Positions 44,264-53,102 are shown, counted from the stretch's first letter. The stretch is 64,000 nucleotides of DNA from Sphingomonas sp. Root710 (GCF_001429065.1 NZ_LMIB01000001.1:629933-693932); one strand, 5' to 3'. The notes: generated from the letters alone by a model not told the origin. Made by a program: numbers and translations.

Positions 44264-44385
44264 GCGGGTGGGGCATTCCTCTGTCGTTGCTGTAGTGCAA
44301 CATGAGGATCGCCTGCCCGACTATCAATGGCCCAGAGCCGAATTTACCGTATCATAGGCGTAATACGGTTCGTGTCCCGCTAGGC

Positions 44386-45867
44386 TCAGGCGGCCTTCGC
44401 CGCGAGGCTCTGGGCCTTGGCCTTCAGCCGCTTGAGTTCGGGTAGCGCCCGATCGAGCGCGCTCTGGTGATGGTCGTCGCAGCGCGGCATGCGGTTCCAG
44501 GCGTCGAGCGCGGCAATCTTGTAGGCCTCGGCGAGAGTCGGATAGTTGAAGGTGTTCTCGACGAAATAGTCGATCGTCCCGCCCAGGTTCAGCACCGCCT
44601 GGCCGATGTGGATCAGCTCGGTCGCGCTTTCGCCGATGATGTGCACGCCGAGCAGACGGCGATCCTCCAGCGCGAAGATCAGCTTCATCATGCCGGCCTG
44701 CATACCCATGATATGACCGCGCGAGGTCTCGCGGAAGCGGGCGATGCCGCATTCATAGGGAATGCCCTTCTCGCGCACTTCCTGTTCGGACAGGCCCACC
44801 GTCGAGATTTCGGGCACCGCGTAGATACCATAGGGGAAATAGGCGGGGGCGGGGGGCATGGGGGCGCCAAAGGCGTGGCAGGCAGCGATGCGGCCTTGCT
44901 CCATCGAGGTCGAGGCGAGGCTGGGGAAGCCGATCACGTCACCGGCGGCGTAGATGTGCGGCACGCTGGTCTGCAGCGTCACCGGATCGACGGTGAGACG
45001 TCCGCGGCTGTCCGCTTCCAGCCCACAATTCTCCAGACCCAGCGGAGCGGTCGCGCCGATCCGACCGGCGGCGTAGAGCAGCATCTCCGAACGGATGCGG
45101 CGGCCGTCTTCGAGCACCGAAATCGCCCAGCCCTGGCCGTCGATCTCGACGCGGTCGACCTTCGCGCCGAGGCGGATCGCCATGCCGCGGTCGCGGAGCT
45201 GATGGACGAAATCGTCGATGATCTCGCGGTCGACGAAGTCGAGGAAGCTGTCGCGCGGCTCGATCAGCGTGACGGGGACATCGAGCGCCGAGAAGATCGT
45301 CGCATATTCGATCCCGATCACGCCCGCGCCGATCACGGTCAGGCTGCGCGGCACGCGCGGCTCGGAGATCAGGTCGTCGCTGTCGAGGATATTAGTGCCG
45401 TTGAAAGGGATCGATGAGGGACGGTAGGGGGTGGTACCCACCGCGATCAGCACGCGCTCAGCCTCGAAGATATGCACCTCGCCCTTCGGCCCGGTGACAG
45501 CGATCTCATGTGGACCGCGAAACTGGGCCACGCCTTCGATGGTGCGCACGCCGTTGCGGGTGAACTGATGTTCGAGCACGTCGATCTCATGATCGAGGGT
45601 CATCTGGAGCCGGGCATTGAGATCCTTGCCCTCGATGTCTTTCTTCACGCGATAGGCGCGGCCGTAGAAGCCTCGCTCGCGCCAGCCGGTCAGGTTGAGG
45701 ACGGTCTCGCGCAGCGTCTTGGAGGGAATGGTGCCTGTGTGGACCGACACGCCGCCGACGCGATAGCGATTCTCGACAACGAGCACCGACTTGCCCAGCT
45801 TGGCGGCCTGAATGGCGGCGCGGCGTCCCGCCGGTCCGCTGCCTATCACGATCAATTCGTAGCGCAT
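44386..45867 (-). CDS. sthA: soluble pyridine nucleotide transhydrogenase SthA
   Basis: SthA transfers hydride between NADPH and NAD+. The 493-residue flavoprotein starts MRYELIVIGSGPAGRRAAIQAAKLG, the FAD dinucleotide motif. In place of the redox-active CxxxxC of lipoamide dehydrogenase relatives it has GGVSVHTGTIPSKTLRE, so both cysteines are absent; this matches known transhydrogenases. NAD-binding motif GAGVIGIEYATIF and the dimerisation domain follow. The 8 codons before the ATG at 45867 are not family-like. Confidence 0.92.
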   Translation of the reverse strand: MRYELIVIGSGPAGRRAAIQAAKLGKSVLVVENRYRVGGVSVHTGTIPSKTLRETVLNLTGWRERGFYGRAYRVKKDIEGKDLNARLQMTLDHEIDVLEHQFTRNGVRTIEGVAQFRGPHEIAVTGPKGEVHIFEAERVLIAVGTTPYRPSSIPFNGTNILDSDDLISEPRVPRSLTVIGAGVIGIEYATIFSALDVPVTLIEPRDSFLDFVDREIIDDFVHQLRDRGMAIRLGAKVDRVEIDGQGWAISVLEDGRRIRSEMLLYAAGRIGATAPLGLENCGLEADSRGRLTVDPVTLQTSVPHIYAAGDVIGFPSLASTSMEQGRIAACHAFGAPMPPAPAYFPYGIYAVPEISTVGLSEQEVREKGIPYECGIARFRETSRGHIMGMQAGMMKLIFALEDRRLLGVHIIGESATELIHIGQAVLNLGGTIDYFVENTFNYPTLAEAYKIAALDAWNRMPRCDDHHQSALDRALPELKRLKAKAQSLAAKAA

Positions 45868-45977
45868 CACATCCCCCGGATTGCCCGCCATCGCGAGTCC
45901 GACGCACCCTTCTGCACGCGAAGGTTGGAGATATGGTTAACGCGGCAAGAGGGGTGGGACGAACGATCGGGCAGGGC

Positions 45978-46010
45978 AAAGAAGAAGGCCCGCCTCTTTC
46001 GAGACGGGCC
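45978..46010 (-). terminator. intrinsic terminator of clpA
   Basis: On the minus strand, a stem of GGCCCGtCTC and GAGgCGGGCC with a GAAA loop is followed by TTCTTCTTTG. It lies 22 bases after the clpA stop, in the 164-base gap between clpA and sthA, ending clpA transcripts. Confidence 0.85.
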
Positions 46011-46031
46011 CACTTCATTTGCTCCGGAGGG

Positions 46032-48347
46032 TTATGCCTTAACCTTCGGTTTGGCGCTGCCGCCTTTTTTCGGGCGCTTCGGCGCGGCCGGGACGATCTC
46101 GAAGGCGAGCGTCTCATCCTTGAGCTTCACCTTGACCTCGCCGCCATGGACGAGCTTGCCGAACAGCAGCTCCTCGGCCAGCGGCTGCTTGATCTTCTCC
46201 TGGATCAGCCGGCCCATCGGACGGGCGCCATAGAGCTTGTCATAGCCCTTGGCGGTCAGCCAGGTCTTGGCGTCGTCGTCGAGGCTGATGTGCACGTCGC
46301 GGTCCGCCAGCTGCAGTTCGAGCTGGAGGATGAACTTCTCGACCACGCGCGAGACGACCTCGGTCGGCAGATAGCCGAAGGGGACGATCGCATCGAGACG
46401 GTTGCGGAATTCCGGCGTGAACATCTTCTTGACCGCTTCCTCATCCTCGCCTTCGCGGGTGAGGTTGCCGAAGCCCAGGCTCTCGCGCGCCATGTCGGAC
46501 GCGCCGGCATTGGTGGTCATGATCAGGATCGTATTGCGGAAATCGACCGTCTTGCCGTGGTGATCGGTCAGCTTCCCGTTGTCCATCACCTGCAGCAGGA
46601 TGTTGAACAGGTCGGGATGCGCCTTCTCGATCTCGTCGAGCAGCAGCACGCAATGCGGATGCTGGTCGACCGCATCGGTCAGCAGGCCGCCCTGATCATA
46701 GCCGACATAGCCCGGAGGCGCGCCGATCAGGCGGCTGACCGAATGGCGCTCCATATATTCGGACATGTCGAAGCGCTGGAGCGGAATGCCCAGGATCGAG
46801 GCGAGTTGACGCGCGACCTCGGTCTTGCCGACACCGGTGGGCCCCGAGAACAGATAGTTGCCGATCGGCTTGTCCGGATCGCGCAGACCCGCGCGGCTCA
46901 GCTTGATTGCCGAGCTGAGCAGTTCGATAGCCTTGTCCTGGCCGAAGACGACGCGTTTGAGATCGGTCTCAAGCGAGCCAAGCACCTTCTTGTCGTCGGT
47001 CGACACCGACTTGGCCGGGATGCGCGCCATCGTCGCGATCACCGCCTCGATCTCCTTCGGGGTAATAACCTTCTTGCGCTTGGCCGGGGGCACCAACATC
47101 TGCGACGCACCGACCTCGTCGATCACGTCGATCGCCTTGTCGGGCTGCTTACGGTCGTTGATGTAGCGCGACGACAGCTCGACCGCCGCCTTGATCGCAT
47201 CGGGCGTGTACTTGACGTTGTGATGCTCCTCGAACGCCGAACGCAGGCCCGAGATGATCTTGATCGTATCCTCGTTGGTCGGCTCGTTCACGTCGATCTT
47301 CTGGAAGCGCCGCAGCAGCGCGCGATCCTTCTCGAAATGGTTGCGGAACTCCTTGTAGGTGGTCGATCCGATGCAGCGGATCGTACCGCCCGAGAGCGCC
47401 GGCTTGAGCAGGTTCGACGCATCCATCGCGCCGCCGCTGGTCGCGCCCGCGCCAATCACGGTGTGGATCTCGTCGATGAACAGAACCGCGTGGGGCAGCT
47501 TCTCGAGCTCGGTCACGACCTGCTTCAGCCGTTCCTCGAAATCGCCGCGGTAGCGGGTGCCGGCGAGCAGCGCGCCCATGTCGAGCGAATAGATGACCGC
47601 GGGCAGCAGCACTTCGGGCACGTCGCCTTCGACGATCTTGCGTGCCAGACCCTCGGCGATTGCGGTCTTGCCGACGCCTGGATCGCCCACATAGAGCGGG
47701 TTGTTCTTCGAGCGGCGGCACAGGATCTGGACGGTGCGATCGACCTCGGGGCCGCGGCCGATCAGCGGATCGACCTTGCCGTTCTTGGCTTTCTCGTTGA
47801 GATTGACGCAGAACTGCTTGAGCGCGCTTTCGCCCTTCTTGCCGTCGGACTTGGCCTGGCTCTTCTCTTCTTCGGCGCCCTTCACTTCGCGTTGCTCCGT
47901 GGGTTGTCCGGCCTTGCCGACACCGTGGCTGATGAAGCTGACCGCATCGAGGCGGCTCATATCCTGCTGCTGCAGGAAGAAGACGGCGTAGCTCTCGCGC
48001 TCGCTGAACAGGGCGACGAGAACGTTGGCGCCGGTCACTTCCTCGCGGCCCGAAGACTGGACATGGAGGATCGCGCGCTGAACGACGCGCTGGAAGCCGC
48101 TGGTCGGCGACGGATCGGTCTCACCCTCGACCTTGAGCGCGTCGAGCTCCGTGTCGAGATAGTTCGTCACTGCGTTGCGAAGCTCGGTCAGTTCGACGCC
48201 ACAGGCGGTCATCACCTTCGACGCATGCTCATCGGCGATCAGCGCGAGCAGAAGATGCTCGAGCGTCGCATATTCATGGCGCCGGCTGCTGGCTGCGCTC
48301 AGCGCATTGTGCAGCGTCTGTTCGAGTTCGCGGGCGAAGGAAGGCAT
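46032..48347 (-). CDS. clpA: ATP-dependent Clp protease ATP-binding subunit ClpA
   Basis: ClpA unfolds proteins and feeds them to ClpP. The 771-residue protein has the N-domain (1-150, MPSFARELEQTLHNALSAASSRRHEYATLEHLLLAL), two Walker A motifs, GDPGVGKT (221-228) and GPTGVGKT (502-509), and a ClpP-docking SLGF loop near 620. The central linker (about 155-175) is charged. The adaptor gene clpS, often upstream of clpA, is not present in the adjacent 120-base gap. A heat-shock-like promoter is proposed upstream. Confidence 0.97.
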   Translation of the reverse strand: MPSFARELEQTLHNALSAASSRRHEYATLEHLLLALIADEHASKVMTACGVELTELRNAVTNYLDTELDALKVEGETDPSPTSGFQRVVQRAILHVQSSGREEVTGANVLVALFSERESYAVFFLQQQDMSRLDAVSFISHGVGKAGQPTEQREVKGAEEEKSQAKSDGKKGESALKQFCVNLNEKAKNGKVDPLIGRGPEVDRTVQILCRRSKNNPLYVGDPGVGKTAIAEGLARKIVEGDVPEVLLPAVIYSLDMGALLAGTRYRGDFEERLKQVVTELEKLPHAVLFIDEIHTVIGAGATSGGAMDASNLLKPALSGGTIRCIGSTTYKEFRNHFEKDRALLRRFQKIDVNEPTNEDTIKIISGLRSAFEEHHNVKYTPDAIKAAVELSSRYINDRKQPDKAIDVIDEVGASQMLVPPAKRKKVITPKEIEAVIATMARIPAKSVSTDDKKVLGSLETDLKRVVFGQDKAIELLSSAIKLSRAGLRDPDKPIGNYLFSGPTGVGKTEVARQLASILGIPLQRFDMSEYMERHSVSRLIGAPPGYVGYDQGGLLTDAVDQHPHCVLLLDEIEKAHPDLFNILLQVMDNGKLTDHHGKTVDFRNTILIMTTNAGASDMARESLGFGNLTREGEDEEAVKKMFTPEFRNRLDAIVPFGYLPTEVVSRVVEKFILQLELQLADRDVHISLDDDAKTWLTAKGYDKLYGARPMGRLIQEKIKQPLAEELLFGKLVHGGEVKVKLKDETLAFEIVPAAPKRPKKGGSAKPKVKA

Positions 48348-48391
48348 ATTCTAATACTCCTCGCGACATGGAAGGGACCATGCCGGTAACG

Positions 48392-48423
48392 CATATGTCG
48401 GGTGCCCAGGGCCGTTCATCAAG
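48392..48423 (-). promoter_or_regulatory. candidate heat-shock-type promoter of clpA
   Basis: On the minus strand, CTTGAT (48418-48423), a 17-base gap, and CGACATATG (48392-48400) resemble the sigma-32 -35 (CTTGAA) and -10 (CCCCATAT) boxes. The site is about 50 bases upstream of the clpA start codon. The -10 match is partial. Confidence 0.35.
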
Positions 48424-48471
48424 AACCGGCCTCTGCCGAGACAGCGAAGCGCCGATCTCGACAGCGCGCCT

Positions 48472-48669
48472 TCATCGCTTGAATAGGCTTTCAGCGGTTG
48501 CGCGATGGTTAACGGCATTTTTAATTTTTGTCCGGCAGCGGGCGATTTCGCCTTCCAGCGCGGTGATCCGCGCCTCGAGTTCGTCCACGGAAAGATGATC
48601 GATATCCTGCCGGGTGAGTTGATTCACCGGATCATCGGGGCGCTTCGCGAAAAGATCGTCTGGCTCCAT
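48472..48669 (-). CDS. DUF1192 small protein
   Basis: A 65-residue protein of the DUF1192 family, common in alphaproteobacteria. It begins MEPDDLFAKRPDDPVNQLTRQDIDHLSVDELEARITALEGEIARCRTKIKNA, with a short coiled-coil-like helix, and has no membrane segment. Function is unknown. The start chosen is the ATG at 48669. It is divergent from the quinone oxidoreductase gene, 84 bases away. Confidence 0.85.
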   Translation of the reverse strand: MEPDDLFAKRPDDPVNQLTRQDIDHLSVDELEARITALEGEIARCRTKIKNAVNHRATAESLFKR

Positions 48670-48753
48670 GGACACAGCGTTGACCGCAGCGGGCCGCATG
48701 TCAATAAACCCTTCGTCGAATCCGGCCGGTTCGGCGCGAAAATGGGGGACTTT

Positions 48754-49764
48754 ATGGCCGAAATTCCCGAATGGATGACGGCGATCGACCCTGCCGAGAA
48801 GGGCGGACCAGAGGTGTTGGCACCGGTGCAGCGGCCCGTGCCCCGCCCAGGGCGCGATCAGTTGCTCATCCGAGTCGCCGCCGCTGGCGTCAATCGGCCC
48901 GATGTCTCGCAACGCATGGGCGCCTATCCGCCGCCGCCGGGCGCGCCATCGATACCCGGCCTCGAAGTCGCGGGTGAGGTGGTAGCGCTGGGCGAGGGGA
49001 CGCTGCCTGAACTGCTCGGCCAGCCGGTCTGCGCGCTGGTCGCGGGCGGCGGTTATGCCGAATATGTCGTCGCCGACGCCGGGCTATGCCTGCCGGTACC
49101 GAACACATTGTCGATGATCGAGGCGGCGGCGATCCCCGAGACGCTGTTCACCGTGTGGAGCAATGTCTTCGAGCGCGCCTATGTCGCTGACGGCGACAGC
49201 GTCCTTGTCCATGGCGGCACGAGCGGGATCGGTACGATGGCGATCATGCTCGGCAGGATCTTTCAGGTGAAGATGATCGTCACCGCCGGATCGGACGAGA
49301 AATGCGCGGCGGCCGTGACGCTCGGCGCGGCGCATGCGATCAACTACCGCACCCAGGATTATGTCGAAGAGGTGAAGCGGATCACGGGCGGAAAAGGTGT
49401 CGATGCGGTGCTCGACATGGTCGGCGGCGACTATCTGCCGCGCAATCTGGACTGCCTGGCCGATGACGGCCGCCATGTTTCTATCGCGGTGCTGGGTGGT
49501 GCGAAGGCCGAAATCCCGATCTGGAAGATCATGCAGAAGCGGTTGACCTTGACCGGATCGACGCTGCGGCCGCGCAATGTCGCGTTCAAGACCGCGGTGG
49601 CCGAGGAGATCGCGGCGGTCGTATGGCCGCATGTCGAGGAAGGGCGGCTGAAGCCGGTGATCGACGCTACCTTTCCGCTCGCACAGGCCGCCGACGCGCA
49701 CCGTCGGCTCGAGCAGGACCATATCGGCAAGATCGTGCTGCTGGTCGGGGAACAGGCCGGCTAG
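48754..49764 (+). CDS. zinc-free quinone oxidoreductase, PIG3/QOR-type medium-chain dehydrogenase
   Basis: A 336-residue NAD(P)H quinone oxidoreductase of the PIG3 (TP53I3-like) group. It starts MAEIPEWMTAIDPAEKGGPEV; GGGGGA is 5 bases upstream. The cofactor-binding motif is VLVHGGTSGIGTMAIML, and GLEVAGEVVALGEG is the catalytic-domain signature. The QOR family lacks zinc-binding residues, as here. The upstream part of the open frame overlaps the DUF1192 gene and is not used. Confidence 0.93.
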   Translation: MAEIPEWMTAIDPAEKGGPEVLAPVQRPVPRPGRDQLLIRVAAAGVNRPDVSQRMGAYPPPPGAPSIPGLEVAGEVVALGEGTLPELLGQPVCALVAGGGYAEYVVADAGLCLPVPNTLSMIEAAAIPETLFTVWSNVFERAYVADGDSVLVHGGTSGIGTMAIMLGRIFQVKMIVTAGSDEKCAAAVTLGAAHAINYRTQDYVEEVKRITGGKGVDAVLDMVGGDYLPRNLDCLADDGRHVSIAVLGGAKAEIPIWKIMQKRLTLTGSTLRPRNVAFKTAVAEEIAAVVWPHVEEGRLKPVIDATFPLAQAADAHRRLEQDHIGKIVLLVGEQAG

Positions 49765-49777
49765 GCTGGCGGGATCG

Positions 49778-49807
49778 AAAAGGCCGGACCCCGGGGACCC
49801 GGCCTTT
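49778..49807. terminator. bidirectional hairpin between quinone oxidoreductase and DUF4142
   Basis: Arms AAAGGCCGG and CCCGGCCTTT around a CCCCGGGG-containing loop form a strong stem flanked by A and T runs, suitable for ending both convergent genes. Confidence 0.75.
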
Positions 49808-49817
49808 CGACGTCAGG

Positions 49818-50423
49818 CTACTTGTCGAGCATCTTCGCATGGTCGAGATGCTTTTGGACCACCGGGGCGATCTCGCCTGCGGCGGTCTTGAGCGACGCCG
49901 TGTCGCCATGCTCGGCATAGTCGCGCATCAACGCCAGTGCAGTTTGATGCGCGTCCACCTGGCCATCGACATAACGTTCGTCAAACTCCGCGCCCTTCCG
50001 TGCGCGTAGCTCGGCCAGGTCCTCATTCTGGTCTTCGGTCAGCGTCGCATTGGGCGTAAGCGCCGGGCTAGCGGCGGCGGCGGCGGCCTTGATCTTGGCG
50101 GTCGATTCGGTGTGCGCCTTGATCATCTCCGCCGCGAAGTCCTTGACCGCCTGCGACGCGGCGTTGGTCGCTGCGATCTTGGCCGCGGCGATTTCGAAGG
50201 CGTCGGACTGGGCTGCCTGGTCGACGAAGCCCTGGCCGTTGGGCGTAGGCGTCATCGCCTGCTGGACATCGACCATCGCATTGGACGCCATCGCGCCGGC
50301 GGTATCGGCGGTCTCCATCGCGCTGTTGGTTGCGGATTCGGCGGTGTTCTGGGCCTTCTGGCCACAGCTCGCGAGGCCCAGCGACAGGATGCCGGCCGAC
50401 GCGATCAATATAATTTTATTCAT
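49818..50423 (-). CDS. DUF4142 lipoprotein (stress-associated)
   Basis: A 201-residue lipoprotein. The signal MNKIILIASAGILSLGLASC ends in a lipobox, LASC, so it is attached at Cys20. An Ala/Thr/Met-rich linker is followed by a four-helix DUF4142 domain (ferritin-like, about 60-200, with QSDAFEIAAAKIAATNAASQAVKDFAAEMIKAHTES and DGQVDAHQTALALMRDYAEHG). The function is unknown. The EcfG-type promoter upstream puts it in the general stress response (inference). The AGGAGAGTTTC ribosome-binding site is strong. Confidence 0.9.
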   Translation of the reverse strand: MNKIILIASAGILSLGLASCGQKAQNTAESATNSAMETADTAGAMASNAMVDVQQAMTPTPNGQGFVDQAAQSDAFEIAAAKIAATNAASQAVKDFAAEMIKAHTESTAKIKAAAAAASPALTPNATLTEDQNEDLAELRARKGAEFDERYVDGQVDAHQTALALMRDYAEHGDTASLKTAAGEIAPVVQKHLDHAKMLDK

Positions 50424-50452
50424 GAAACTCTCCTAGGTGTCGTCGGCGCGCC

Positions 50453-50477
50453 AACGATCGGGAGATCGAGCCGTTCC
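50453..50477 (-). promoter_or_regulatory. EcfG (general stress sigma factor) promoter for DUF4142
   Basis: On the minus strand, GGAAC at 50473-50477, a 16-base spacer, then CGTT at 50453-50456, an exact match to the EcfG consensus GGAAC-N16-CGTT. The start codon of DUF4142 lies 30 bases downstream of the -10 element. Confidence 0.8.
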
Positions 50478-50493
50478 CTGCATTAACCTGAGT

Positions 50494-51219
50494 TTAGGCC
50501 AGGATTTCACGAAGACGCAGAGCGTTGCCGAGCGCCGCCATGCTGGCGGTGTTGTCGAAGATGCACCAGGAGGCCTCATAGGCGGCCGGCCTGCCGATTA
50601 GGTCCGCATAGGTTCGCAACCGCGCCTCTTCATAGGACGATCGGTAGATAACTGGCGAGCCATGGAGACGGAAGTAGCAGCGCGAAGTGGTTCCCCCGGG
50701 TAGCTCCGCTCCGGCCACACGGGCGGGATCGGCGGCGACCCGCGCGACGCGCGCATTGCGAAGCAGTTCGTCTGCGACGGGGGCAAACCAGCTCGCATGC
50801 CGCGGTTCGCATGCGATCGATGCCGGTATCGCGGTGTGAAGCGCGTCGAAGAAGTCACCCGCCACAGCCGGGTCGAAAGTAAGGCTCGGCGGTAACTGCA
50901 CCAATATCGTGCCGAGCTTTTCACCCAGCCCGCCGATCTCTTCGGCGAAGGAGGTTATCAATGCATTGGCGCCGGCCAGGCGATGTTCATGGGTGATGCT
51001 GCGCGGGAGCTTTACCGAGAAACGGAACGTCGGCGGTACGCTTGCCGCCCAGCGTTCATAGGTGGTGCGGCGATGCGGCCTGTAGAAGCTGCTGTTGATC
51101 TCGACCGCGTTGAATCGCGCGGCATAGCGCTCGAGATGGGAGTGTTCGTGGGGAAAGGCGTCGCGATATCGCGATGGGATCGACCAGCCCGCTGTCCCGA
51201 CATAGATCGCCTGCGTCAC
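50494..51219 (-). CDS. DUF72/YecE family protein
   Basis: A 241-residue TIM-barrel protein of the DUF72 (YecE) family. It starts YVGTAGWSIPSRYRDAFP and has YAARFNAVEINSSFYRPHRRTTYERWA, FSVKLPRSITHEHRL and EPRHASWF as signature parts. Function is unproven. It overlaps the KTSC gene by 4 bases, and lies downstream of DUF488 and KTSC in one operon. Confidence 0.9.
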   Translation of the reverse strand: MTQAIYVGTAGWSIPSRYRDAFPHEHSHLERYAARFNAVEINSSFYRPHRRTTYERWAASVPPTFRFSVKLPRSITHEHRLAGANALITSFAEEIGGLGEKLGTILVQLPPSLTFDPAVAGDFFDALHTAIPASIACEPRHASWFAPVADELLRNARVARVAADPARVAGAELPGGTTSRCYFRLHGSPVIYRSSYEEARLRTYADLIGRPAAYEASWCIFDNTASMAALGNALRLREILA

Positions 51220-51413
51220 GGCTTGCGCGTAAAGGCGAAATGGTCGCGGATCCGGGCGTTGAAGAACTGCCCCTTCGACCGCGCGGACCGCATCGCCGCG
51301 ACGATCCGCGCCGGAACATCGTGATAGCTGTAACGCCGGCCGGTCACGAACTGGATGTCGAGACGCCGTTCTTCCGGATCATAATCGAAGCTTCGGATGA
51401 CGGTAGATGGCAT
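51216..51413 (-). CDS. KTSC domain protein
   Basis: A 65-residue KTSC-domain protein. It starts MPSTVIRSFDYDPEERRLDIQFVTGRRYSYHDVPARIV, and its second half has KGQFFNARIRDHFAFTRKP, the KTSC core (here KGQFF in place of KTSCF). An ATG at 51449 would add 12 residues. It lies between DUF488 and DUF72 and overlaps the latter by 4 bases (ATGA). Function is unknown; related domains occur in RNA- or DNA-associated proteins. Confidence 0.75.
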   Translation of the reverse strand: MPSTVIRSFDYDPEERRLDIQFVTGRRYSYHDVPARIVAAMRSARSKGQFFNARIRDHFAFTRKP

Positions 51414-51451
51414 GCGAACCAAACGCCGCGCCGCCGCCGATGATCCCATGA

Positions 51452-51883
51452 TCAGACGAAGAGGTCGACGACTTCCGCATCGGGCATCACCGCTTCGACC
51501 AGTAGCGAGCGGTGGCAACAAGCGGGTTCGCGCTCGAAGCAAAGCAGCGCGGTAGGCCGTTCCGTCGCCATATCCAGCAGTTGTGCGGCCTGGACCATCG
51601 CCTCGGGCAGTTCGAGCTGGCCCATATAGATATGGCGCAACCGGGCGAGATCATGCTTGCGTGCGGCTTCGCGCCCCTCGGGCGGTGTGCCCAGCGCCTT
51701 CAGGCCGACATAATCGATCCCCGCCTCGCGAAGCCCCGCGGCCAGAATGTTCTTCGAGAAGCCGGGGCGGCGGGATAGCGGCACCGCGCGGACGTCGGCG
51801 AGCAGTTTTATCCCGGCCTCCCGAAGCCGCGCGATGAACTCGCCCTGGGTCGCGCCTTCATAACCGATGGTGAAGATCTTCAT
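51452..51883 (-). CDS. DUF488 family protein
   Basis: A 143-residue DUF488 protein. The start MKIFTIGYEGATQGEFIARLREAGIKLLADVRAVPLSRRPGFSK and LLCFEREPACCHRSLL are the family's conserved regions; the Cys-Cys-His cluster (about 121-123) and an Arg/Asp-rich loop mark a likely active site. Function is unknown. It heads the DUF488-KTSC-DUF72 operon on the minus strand. Confidence 0.87.
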   Translation of the reverse strand: MKIFTIGYEGATQGEFIARLREAGIKLLADVRAVPLSRRPGFSKNILAAGLREAGIDYVGLKALGTPPEGREAARKHDLARLRHIYMGQLELPEAMVQAAQLLDMATERPTALLCFEREPACCHRSLLVEAVMPDAEVVDLFV

Positions 51884-51927
51884 CGGGCAGAGGTGGGAAA
51901 GGGGCGCGGGAATTGCACCCCTCCGGC

Positions 51928-52092
51928 TCAGTTCTTGTTGCCGCCGCGGTTGGCGTAGAGCAGCGCTGCGACGATCGCGGCGGATCCGATGCCGATCGCC
52001 GCGCCGACGACCGCTGTCTTCTTGGTGATCTTGGGCACCGAGGGGAGCTTCCGCTTGCTCGTTTCGGCCTTCGGTGTGCTGCTGTCGTCCAA
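51928..52092 (-). CDS. 54-residue single-pass membrane micro-protein (TTG start)
   Basis: Minus-strand ORF from a TTG at 52092 to a TGA at 51928: 54 residues, MDDSSTPKAETSKRKLPSVP then a basic stretch KITKKTAVVGAAIGIGSAAIVAALLYANRGG with one hydrophobic Gly/Ala helix. AGGAG lies 9 bases upstream of the TTG, good support for the start. No longer overlapping frame explains it. It sits 44 bases ahead of the DUF488 operon and could be its first gene. Function is unknown. Confidence 0.6.
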   Translation of the reverse strand: MDDSSTPKAETSKRKLPSVPKITKKTAVVGAAIGIGSAAIVAALLYANRGGNKN

Positions 52093-52271
52093 CGCAAAAC
52101 TCTCCTGATCATGCCGCCGCCATCGAAGCGCCGGCGGTTCGGAAAGGCAAGTGAGCCTCGCCGAGTCGTTCCGGCACCGTGGCGAACGGCTTTGGCGGAT
52201 TCACCATATTCGATCGGCGGGGCGTGGGGAATCCCCCACCGGGGTGCATGGGTAATAATCCGGAAGCGGCC

Positions 52272-53027
52272 TCAGCTCAGCGCTTGCCACAGCAGTTTGG
52301 CGGTGAGGGCGAGGCTGATCGTCACCAGCACCGGGCGGATCACCTTCGCGCCGAAGCGCATCGCGGTGTGCGAGCCGGTATAGGCGCCCGAGGCGGAGCC
52401 GATCGCCATGCAAAGGCCGAGCAGGATCAGCGCGTGCCCGCCGATCAGGAAGACGATCAGGCTGCCGACATTGCTGGCGAAGTTGAACGCTTTCGTGTGG
52501 GCGGTCGCCCGGATCAGGCCCATGCCGCGCAGCGAGACGAGGCTCGTCGCGAAGAAGCTGCCGGTGCCGGGCCCGAAGAAGCCGTCGTAAAAGCCGATCG
52601 CGCCGCCGACCGGCAGATAGGCCTTGGGTGTCAGCCGCTGGTGGACGTCCTCGTCGGTCATGCGCGGGCTGAGCAGCACATAAGCGGCGACCGCGACGAG
52701 CAGGACGGGCACGATGAGTTCGAGGACGTCGGTCTTGATCGACTGGACGATCCACGCCGCCAGACCCGACATCAAAGCGATGACCACTATCTGCGGCCAA
52801 TAGGTGCGCCAGTCGACCATCTTCTTCAGCGAGAAGCTGATTGTCGCGGTGCCCGAGCTGAAGCTGCCCTGTAACTTGTTGGTGGCCAGGGTCGCGACCG
52901 GCGGGATCCCGGCCGATAGCATCGCAGGGATGGTGAGCAATCCGCCGCCGCCGGCGATCGCGTCGATGAACCCCGCGATGAAGGCGATCAGCGTCAGGAT
53001 CGCATAGGTGTCGAGGCCGAAATCCAT
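52272..53027 (-). CDS. TauE/SafE-family sulfite or organosulfur exporter
   Basis: A 251-residue membrane protein with about eight helices. It starts [37 protein letters not shown], the family signature. [15 protein letters not shown] and [15 protein letters not shown] are the second repeat's matching part, so the protein shows the inverted repeat typical of TauE/SafE. Substrate is unknown (anion exporters). The 15 upstream codons from 53072 are ignored. It diverges from tgt. Confidence 0.9.
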   Translation of the reverse strand: MDFGLDTYAILTLIAFIAGFIDAIAGGGGLLTIPAMLSAGIPPVATLATNKLQGSFSSGTATISFSLKKMVDWRTYWPQIVVIALMSGLAAWIVQSIKTDVLELIVPVLLVAVAAYVLLSPRMTDEDVHQRLTPKAYLPVGGAIGFYDGFFGPGTGSFFATSLVSLRGMGLIRATAHTKAFNFASNVGSLIVFLIGGHALILLGLCMAIGSASGAYTGSHTAMRFGAKVIRPVLVTISLALTAKLLWQALS

Positions 53028-53102
53028 ATTCCGCCCGTGCCGCACGGCGCGGCGCGGCGCAAGCCTTGGCACTGCGGAGCGCCGAGTCTATGGCCTGCGG
53101 CC

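Noticed and set aside
44386-45867. sthA read as lipoamide dehydrogenase or mercuric reductase
   Set aside because: The redox-active CxxxxC is absent (GGVSVHTGTIPSK), which fits the soluble transhydrogenase instead.
45933-48389. An 818-codon open frame on the plus strand, antisense to clpA
   Set aside because: It is a shadow of GC-rich clpA: repetitive Arg/Glu/Leu composition, no motif, and no ribosome-binding site. Similar long antisense frames face kup, parC, sthA and mprF.
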